NCBI GenBank assembly: GCA_964577435.1
Contig: CAZNZD010000024.1
Span: 1 to 20,286, forward strand
Source of the DNA: MWDF01 sp964577435
GTDB taxonomy: Bacteria > Bacillota > DTU025 > MWDF01
DNA: 20,286 bases
Direction: 5' to 3'
This document shows, piece after piece, positions 14,568 through 20,286 of the stretch (position 1 is the stretch's first letter; each line of letters starts with the position of its first letter). The notes under the pieces were generated by a model that was not told where the DNA came from, did not search any database, and saw nothing but the letters and a program-made list of their open reading frames with translations. Position numbers and translations under genes: made by a program.

Positions 14568-17500
14568 ATGAGAGCACGCAGAGGCGTTTTATCATATATT
14601 GCTGCAGCATCCCTTGCGGCCGTGCTGTTTCTGGCAGGGACGGCCTTTGCCTCTCCTGCACCTGCCGGCACGATAATTCGCAATCAGGCAAGGGCGACAT
14701 ACAACGATTCTAACGGAAGCGGCTATGAGACATTAAGCAATGTAGTCGAAACAATGGTCTCGCTGGTTCCAGGCGTAGACATCTCTGCAGGAAGGCTCGC
14801 TGCTTCCAAGCCGGGAGGATCCGTCCTATTTCCGCATGTCGTAACTAACACGGGAAACGGTCCCGATGCAATATCGATAACCTCTGACTATGGCGGAAGT
14901 TTCGATTATTCCTTCTACATCGATATTGACGGCGACGGTCTGATTGGGCCAGCGGACACTCCTCTAGAAGACACTGATGGCGATGGCATCCTGGATACCG
15001 GTTTGCTGCTTCAAGGCCAGGCCATATCGATTCTCATGGTTGTGCAGGTTCCCTCGGATGCCGGCCTGGATACTAGCGAGAGCTTCGAGATAGCGGCCAC
15101 AAGCGGCAATGACAGCGAAGTGAAGGAGTTCGTCACTGATACGGTCGAAGTTGATTCGGCCGTGCCATTCCTAGACCTTTTCGGAAGCCCGCAGTTCTCA
15201 TACTTGGGCAATGAATACGAATACTCGGTCAGCTTCGGCAACAGCGGAGACACGTCAGTAGAAGATGCAGTCCTGACGGTTCCCCTCCCCTCGGGCGTTG
15301 ATTTCGTATCCGCAGAGGGAGGAGGCTCCTACGACAGCGCCAGAAGGGTGATTACCTGGACTCTCGGAAGCATCTCGGCAGGTTCTTCGGGATCTTTTGA
15401 CATAAGGGTCAAGGTTGTCTCTGCGGGAGCTGGCATAACATATGTTATGAACAGGGCAATCCTTGATGCGGACGGGACGGTTCTTGAAGACGGCGAACCG
15501 ACCGGCCTAGTAACAGGGGCCCCGGCGACGATAATCCTCGTAGCGGACCCTGACCTTATTATTGGCGACGGCTTTTCGACCTCGCTTCTTACCGCCTACG
15601 TATACGACATCCTCGGAAACCCGGTGCCTGACGGCACTCCGGTGGAGTTCAATACCGAGCTCGGCCGCTTCAGGGACAATGCCAGGCCATACTATGTAAC
15701 GACAACAAGCGGCGGCATAGCTACAGCCATCCTCGTGTCTCCGCTTATGTCGGGATTCGAGCAGATAATCAACCTTGTCACAGTAGTGGCGGGCACGCCT
15801 GAGACGGGCCAGGCCTATGACTACATAGAGATAATCTTCACGCCAGGCGGCATTGTCGGAGTTGTTAGGGATTCCGTGACCGGCTTCCCTGTTTCGGGTG
15901 TGCTTATTGAGCTATTGGATGCTCAAGGCGAGCCGTTAGCCTCAACATTTACTGATGAGAACGGCAGATACCTTCTGATAGCGCCAGCAATAGGCAACTA
16001 CACGGTACGCATACACATCCCCGGCAGCCAAGAGGCAGTCGAGCTTCCGGTAGAAGTGCTTGCGCTGTTCGGCTCCATATCAAGCACCGAGGGAGCCATC
16101 CTGGGAACAATATACCTAGATGATGCCGCAGGGACGGAAAGCGCTTCGGCCTCTGCGCTTCAGCCTCTTCTTTTCGCCGACGTCTACCTCTACAAGGACG
16201 GCAGCCTGGTCTCCCAGACTCAGTCCGACGCCGAAGGCAATTACCAGTTCACAGGCTTAGCCAAGGGCTTCTACCTTATTAAGGCCGTTTCCCAGGATGG
16301 ATATGCCGGATTCAGGGCCGAGAACATGGACCAGGACGGGGAAGTCATTCTCAATGCGATAATACAGATGTACGAGCAGGGCCTCGTCTACGACGGGGAG
16401 ACTCTGGTCCCAATACCGGACGCAGAGGTGAGCTTGTATTACGCTACAGGACCGCTTGCAGGGCAGGAAGTGCCGCTTGGCACATTTGCGGAGTTTCCTC
16501 CTCAATCCAACCCGGAGCACTCAGACCCATCCGGCAGGTACATATTCTTTGTACCGGAGGGCAACTACATTGCCGTATCCAGAGCCTTCGGATACATAGA
16601 CGCATCTATAGGGCCCTTCTACATTGCAGGGGGCGCCTTCAATGCCTACATACCCATGGAGGTTCTCCCTTCTACGGCTTTCATGCTGACGAAGGAGTCT
16701 GACAAGGCCATCGCCGCCCCGGGCGAGAGGATCAAGTTCACGCTCACTTGGCAGAACATCTCAGGAGAGGCTCTAACGGGAGTGGTGCTGACCGACATGC
16801 TACCTGTTGGTCTTGAGCCTGATACGGACACAATATCCGCCCCAGGGCAGTACGATTCCTACACAAGGAAGATAACGTGGAGTTATGGGACTATATCATC
16901 ATCTGAGGTCGTTGTTGAGACTTTCTACGCCGAAGTGCTTCCTGCTGTTGAAGACGGCGAGGAGATCGTAAACAGGGCGGCTCTTACAGACGATTCAGAC
17001 AATGTCGCCGTCGCTTCAGTGGGATTGCTGCTTGCCAGGAAGCCCAGCATAACAATAACCAAGCAGGCTTCTGCCGCGAAGGCAGGCACGGGAGACACAG
17101 TGACCTACGTAATTCGGGTAGTCAACTCGGATCAGGGGGACACCCCAATGACAGCCCAGGACGTCAGGGTGGTAGACACTATGCCTGTGGGGTTCGCCTA
17201 TCTGGCCGGTTCCACGTATCTGGAAGGGGCCCATGCGGAAGACCCTGTGATAGACGGAAGGCTCGTGACTTGGCAGCTCGGCGATATCGCCCCAGGGGAA
17301 GCCAGGGAACTGGTCTACAAGCTGTCGCCAGGTCCGGGCGCAGCGTCCGGAGACGGGATAAACAGCGCGATGCTATACGGGATCGGCGAGCTAGGACAAC
17401 CTTTCGAGGAGGGCCCGGCTACCGCAAGGGTCCTAATATCGGGCCCTGCGTTCTCGAATCTCGGCGCCATTATCGGCAAGCTCTGGCATGACCGCGACGA

Positions 17501-20286
17501 TGACGGTGCACAGGACGCGGGAGAGGAGCCTATAGCCGGGGCCGAGGTCATGCTTGACGACGGTATGAGGGCAGTCACCGACTCGGAGGGGATGTACCAC
17601 TTCGGACAGGTCAAACCCGGACTAAGGTCGGTCAAGGTCAACCCTGCATCCGTTCCTTACGGAATGGGGCTCTCGCCAAGCCTGAACGACTTCAGGGGTG
17701 CCGCCTACTCTAAGTTTGTCACAGTACTACCCTCGGGGACGTCAAGGGCGGACTTCGCGCTTCTTAGAGAGACCGCAGAGGAAGGCTTATACCTGGCGAT
17801 GGAGTTGTCAGCGCCTGACTTCGCCTCAATCAAGGATGGCACAGTCGAAGCAGAGGTATCGATAAAGCTAACGAACAAGTCTGGAGTAGCATTGAAAGGG
17901 GCAACCCTTGCACTTGCTGCGACTTCATCATCGGACAGCCTGAAGGCGGAAATCGACATGCCGCAGAGTCCTGTCCCCGACATCTCCCCGGGGGAGACGA
18001 TAGTGCTTAAGAAGAAGCTGCACTTATCCGGCAAGCCGGACGAAAGCTTCGCCAGCGTCTTGGTGGCTGCGGCTGTGCAGAAGGCAACCCTTGCCAAAGC
18101 TGCGTCCTCATCGATGCTTGCCCAGGGCAGCGCGGTGATTGTAGCCGCCCCTTCGGACCTGCCGCAAGCAGTGCAAGGATACTCCATACTTTCGCCAAAT
18201 GGGCATGCGGTAAGCTTTATCGGGCATATAAGCATAAGGACGCAGGCCGTAATAGATATCCAGACAGAGCTTAGGGTGAACGGGAAGGCAGTCTCGGAAG
18301 CCCAGGTAGGCACATATACGAAAGACGGGCTGAAGGGCATTACGCTGCTGGAATATGTGAACGTGCAGATCGAGCCGGGACTGAACACAATCCAGCTGGT
18401 CTACCCGCTGACTGGAAAAGTCCTTGCCACATCGTACGTTCTTCTTCCCTCGTCTGCCAGAAGGGCGGTAGCGGTGTCGGTTCCCTCCTCTGATTCAAAG
18501 ACAGTAGGGGCGAAAGTAGCGGCAGCTGCCCTCGCCGTGGATGAGAACGGCCTTCCCGCAGGGCCTCTCTCAAAGATAAGCTTCGCCGCTTCAGGTGCAG
18601 CTTTCTTCGACACCGACATAGACCCAAGGGAGGCTGGGCATCAGCAGAAACCGGGGGACAAGGGGCAATTCAACCTACTGCTGTCAGTGACGAACCCGGA
18701 TGCTGGTTTGGCGCTTGCCTACACTGTAGGGAAGGAAGCGGCCAGGCTCGACCTATCGCAGAGCTTCGCCAAGAGCAGCCCTGGTTTCGCAGTAGGCACA
18801 CTGGAGCTGGCACATAACCTTGTCGACTTCGCAGGATCGTATGCAGCAGGCAGGATGTACTACCGAAGGGAGATCTCCGGTGCGGTCCTGACGTTCAGAT
18901 ACGATCCATCCCAGGGGACGGGAGACGGCTTGTTCTCAGACGCAGGGAAAGACGAGCTCTACGGCATATACGGGGATAAGTCGATCTCTGCAAACGCCGC
19001 GCCGTCTTCAAGCCCGCTTTACATCAAGATACAGAGCAAATACCTATATGCCATGTGGGGGGACTTCCAGAGCGCTTTCGAGGGCCTGGAGCTTTCCGGG
19101 CTGAGGGCGAAGCTCACAGGCTTCGCCGCAGAGGCGAGGACAGGAGGATTCCTCTTTACTGGATATGCCGCTCCGATAGGCCAGAGGATGGTTACGGACA
19201 GAGTCGCGGCAAATGGGACCTCAGGATACTTCCTGCTGAGCGAGTACCCGGCAGTACTAGGGTCAGAGACGGTGTATGCGCTTAAGGTCCTCTACTATGA
19301 CGAAAGCGTGGTAATCGACAGGAAGCTCCTTTTGAAGGGCCGCGATTACCAGATCGACTACACGTCTGCGTCTTTGTTGCTAGTTGAACCCATTCCATCC
19401 TATGACGAGGACGGAAACAGGAATCTTCTGGAGATCAGCTACAAAGTCCCGGACGAAAGCGCCGAAGGGCTGTATTGGGGCGCAAGGATCCGCGGCAAGA
19501 TCGGGCCTTTGACGATTGGAGCGTCCGCTGCAGGAGAGGCGGCAGGCTTAGGTGCCACAGTAGTCGGAGCGGAGCTGGGGCTCGATTTCGGCGAGGCGTT
19601 CAGGATGAGCGCCGAGGCCGCGGTCTCGCTCGACGGTTCCGAATACGGAGGATATGCCGTAAGGGCCGGGGCGAAGTCCAGAGTCGGCAGGATCGAGTTG
19701 AAACTGGAGGGTACGGTCACTGACGGGGGCTTCGTATCAATGGGATCAAACGCGACTATGCCGAAAGGAGCCAACCTTCTTGCAGGCGTAGCGCTTGGTT
19801 CAGACAGCGATGTGATACTTTCCCTGACCTCGCTAAACAGCTGGAAGGGGACCGATTACGATTACTCGAGCTCGAACGAGCTAAAAGTGGGCTATAAATT
19901 CAAGTCGCCATTCGGGATTACCGTGGGCACTTCGGTCAAGTACGAGTTCCAGCAAGGGGAAACGGAAGATGCTAAGGGCATCTCCGCAGACGCATTCCTT
20001 GAGCTCGCACCGATGAAGGAGCTAAGCATAAAGGCTACTGCCCAGCTCTTCAGGTTCGGTACAGTCAGCGACACTGACGGGGACTTCTCCATAAGCGCCT
20101 CATACAGGCCGGGTTCCAAACTTGCGCTGGGGATCTCATACGTAACTGGAGAGAGGGAAGAGGAAAGATATCATACGCTGCTGCTATCGGCAGACCTGGC
20201 AGTCGGCGGAAACGGCAAGGTGTATGGCAAGCTCAGCCTGCCTTTCGGAGGCAGTGTCCGTGGCAACATGATAACTGCAGGATACA
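14568..20286 (+). CDS. Giant multidomain surface protein with predicted outer-membrane beta-barrel (3' end cut by window edge)
   Basis: An open frame of 1,906 codons with no stop, still open at the edge. ATG 14568 follows GGGAGGA. The signal peptide ends AFA|SP (residue 28). A free strand AGTIIRNQARATYND (33-47) and acidic loops DIDGDG (119-124) and DTDGDGILD (135-143) resemble the previous protein. Then come DUF11 (about 199-300), an invasin-like Big_1 Ig domain (about 318-410), three carboxypeptidase-regulatory-like domains (about 427-690), two DUF11 domains (about 706-940), an SdrD_B-like domain (GKLWHDRDDDGAQDAGEEP, about 966-1032), an unassigned linker region (1033-1410), and from about 1412 alternating amphipathic strands with ELYGIYGD (1463-1470), WGDFQ (1497-1501) and GRDYQIDY (1591-1598). 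These are typical of large DUF11/outer-membrane barrel proteins. No catalytic motif is seen. Inferred role: surface-exposed adhesin-like stalk anchored in the outer membrane, and base of the fibre suggested by the operon. Confidence 0.88.
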   Translation, partial: MRARRGVLSYIAAASLAAVLFLAGTAFASPAPAGTIIRNQARATYNDSNGSGYETLSNVVETMVSLVPGVDISAGRLAASKPGGSVLFPHVVTNTGNGPDAISITSDYGGSFDYSFYIDIDGDGLIGPADTPLEDTDGDGILDTGLLLQGQAISILMVVQVPSDAGLDTSESFEIAATSGNDSEVKEFVTDTVEVDSAVPFLDLFGSPQFSYLGNEYEYSVSFGNSGDTSVEDAVLTVPLPSGVDFVSAEGGGSYDSARRVITWTLGSISAGSSGSFDIRVKVVSAGAGITYVMNRAILDADGTVLEDGEPTGLVTGAPATIILVADPDLIIGDGFSTSLLTAYVYDILGNPVPDGTPVEFNTELGRFRDNARPYYVTTTSGGIATAILVSPLMSGFEQIINLVTVVAGTPETGQAYDYIEIIFTPGGIVGVVRDSVTGFPVSGVLIELLDAQGEPLASTFTDENGRYLLIAPAIGNYTVRIHIPGSQEAVELPVEVLALFGSISSTEGAILGTIYLDDAAGTESASASALQPLLFADVYLYKDGSLVSQTQSDAEGNYQFTGLAKGFYLIKAVSQDGYAGFRAENMDQDGEVILNAIIQMYEQGLVYDGETLVPIPDAEVSLYYATGPLAGQEVPLGTFAEFPPQSNPEHSDPSGRYIFFVPEGNYIAVSRAFGYIDASIGPFYIAGGAFNAYIPMEVLPSTAFMLTKESDKAIAAPGERIKFTLTWQNISGEALTGVVLTDMLPVGLEPDTDTISAPGQYDSYTRKITWSYGTISSSEVVVETFYAEVLPAVEDGEEIVNRAALTDDSDNVAVASVGLLLARKPSITITKQASAAKAGTGDTVTYVIRVVNSDQGDTPMTAQDVRVVDTMPVGFAYLAGSTYLEGAHAEDPVIDGRLVTWQLGDIAPGEARELVYKLSPGPGAASGDGINSAMLYGIGELGQPFEEGPATARVLISGPAFSNLGAIIGKLWHDRDDDGAQDAGEEPIAGAEVMLDDGMRAVTDSEGMYHFGQVKPGLRSVKVNPASVPYGMGLSPSLNDFRGAAYSKFVTVLPSGTSRADFALLRETAEEGLYLAMELSAPDFASIKDGTVEAEVSIKLTNKSGVALKGATLALAATSSSDSLKAEIDMPQSPVPDISPGETIVLKKKLHLSGKPDESFASVLVAAAVQKATLAKAASSSMLAQGSAVIVAAPSDLPQAVQGYSILSPNGHAVSFIGHISIRTQAVIDIQTELRVNGKAVSEAQVGTYTKDGLKGITLLEYVNVQIEPGLNTIQLVYPLTGKVLATSYVLLPSSARRAVAVSVPSSDSKTVGAKVAAAALAVDENGLPAGPLSKISFAASGAAFFDTDIDPREAGHQQKPGDKGQFNLLLSVTNPDAGLALAYTVGKEAARLDLSQSFAKSSPGFAVGTLELAHNLVDFAGSYAAGRMYYRREISGAVLTFRYDPSQGTGDGLFSDAGKDELYGIYGDKSISANAAPSSSPLYIKIQSKYLYAMWGDFQSAFEGLELSGLRAKLTGFAAEARTGGFLFTGYAAPIGQRMVTDRVAANGTSGYFLLSEYPAVLGSETVYALKVLYYDESVVIDRKLLLKGRDYQIDYTSASLLLVEPIPSYDEDGNRNLLEISYKVPDESAEGLYWGARIRGKIGPLTIGASAAGEAAGLGATVVGAELGLDFGEAFRMSAEAAVSLDGSEYGGYAVRAGAKSRVGRIELKLEGTVTDGGFVSMGSNATMPKGANLLAGVALGSDSDVILSLTSLNSWKGTDYDYSSSNELKVGYKFKSPFGITVGTSVKYEFQQGETEDAKGISADAFLELAPMKELSIKATAQLFRFGTVSDTDGDFSISASYRPGSKLALGISYVTGEREEERYHTLLLSADLAVGGNGKVYGKLSLPFGGSVRGNMITAGY

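Noticed and set aside
14504..14713. 69-codon plus-strand frame over the giant gene start
   Set aside because: It begins inside the hairpin leader, lacks a ribosome binding site and overlaps a well-supported signal peptide in another frame.
17705..18388. 227-codon minus-strand frame inside the giant gene
   Set aside because: It is antisense to a continuous, domain-consistent frame. Its Ser/Ala-rich sequence is a mirror of the coding strand and it has no ribosome binding site or domain.
14568..20286. Possible frameshifts or several genes instead of one giant protein
   Set aside because: I followed the frame codon by codon from 14568 and checked register at about 17040, 18003, 19020 and 20280; it stays open and the domains follow without a break.

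Overview
The window reads as ordinary, densely packed bacterial chromosome. It is moderately GC-rich, has strong GGAGG-type ribosome binding sites, and makes frequent use of AGG for arginine and ATA for isoleucine. PlsY makes it bacterial. A predicted outer-membrane beta-barrel at the end of the window suggests a diderm (two-membrane) cell. The branched-chain amino acid transporter, a second amino-acid binding protein and a RocB-type peptidase fit an organism living on peptides and amino acids. A Synergistota-like amino-acid fermenter would match, but this is a weak inference and I cannot name the taxon.

Layout. (1) Positions 1-2704, minus strand: a RocB-family M20 peptidase (1037-2704) followed by a solute-binding protein that runs off the left edge (898-1). 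(2) Positions 2705-3077: a 373-base divergent intergenic region with a good sigma-70 promoter and a leader that can fold. (3) Positions 3078-7788, plus strand: a complete LIV-type ABC transporter operon made of a binding protein, LivH, a fused LivM-LivG and LivF, ending in a clear terminator at 7809-7836. (4) Positions 7836-9571, minus strand: PlsY and a membrane glycosyltransferase, tightly coupled. (5) Positions 9572-9818: an AT-rich divergent promoter region. (6) Positions 9819-20286, plus strand: four consecutive secreted proteins built from DUF11-type beta-sandwich domains. The last is a giant protein of more than 1,900 residues that is still open at the right edge and ends, as far as visible, in a predicted outer-membrane beta-barrel.

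The most interesting signal is in the four-gene surface operon. Each of the first three proteins ends in a DUF11 domain that stops one strand short: the usual closing strand (pattern AG..I.N.A..TYND) is missing. A free copy of that same strand sits at the mature N-terminus of proteins three and four, directly after the signal peptide. Protein three has both a free strand and an open end. Protein four has the free strand plus the membrane barrel. Proteins one and two have only the open end. This is what one would expect of a head-to-tail fibre joined by donor-strand exchange: tip or adaptor subunits (1, 2), a polymerising shaft subunit (3) and an outer-membrane anchor (4). The strand pattern is visible in the sequence; the fibre is inference.

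Supporting oddities include a hairpin that buries the ribosome binding site of the giant gene, a possible 30-codon ORF in front of livH, and an intercistronic hairpin after the binding-protein gene. I see no rRNA or tRNA genes, CRISPR array, insertion sequence, integrase or phage gene.
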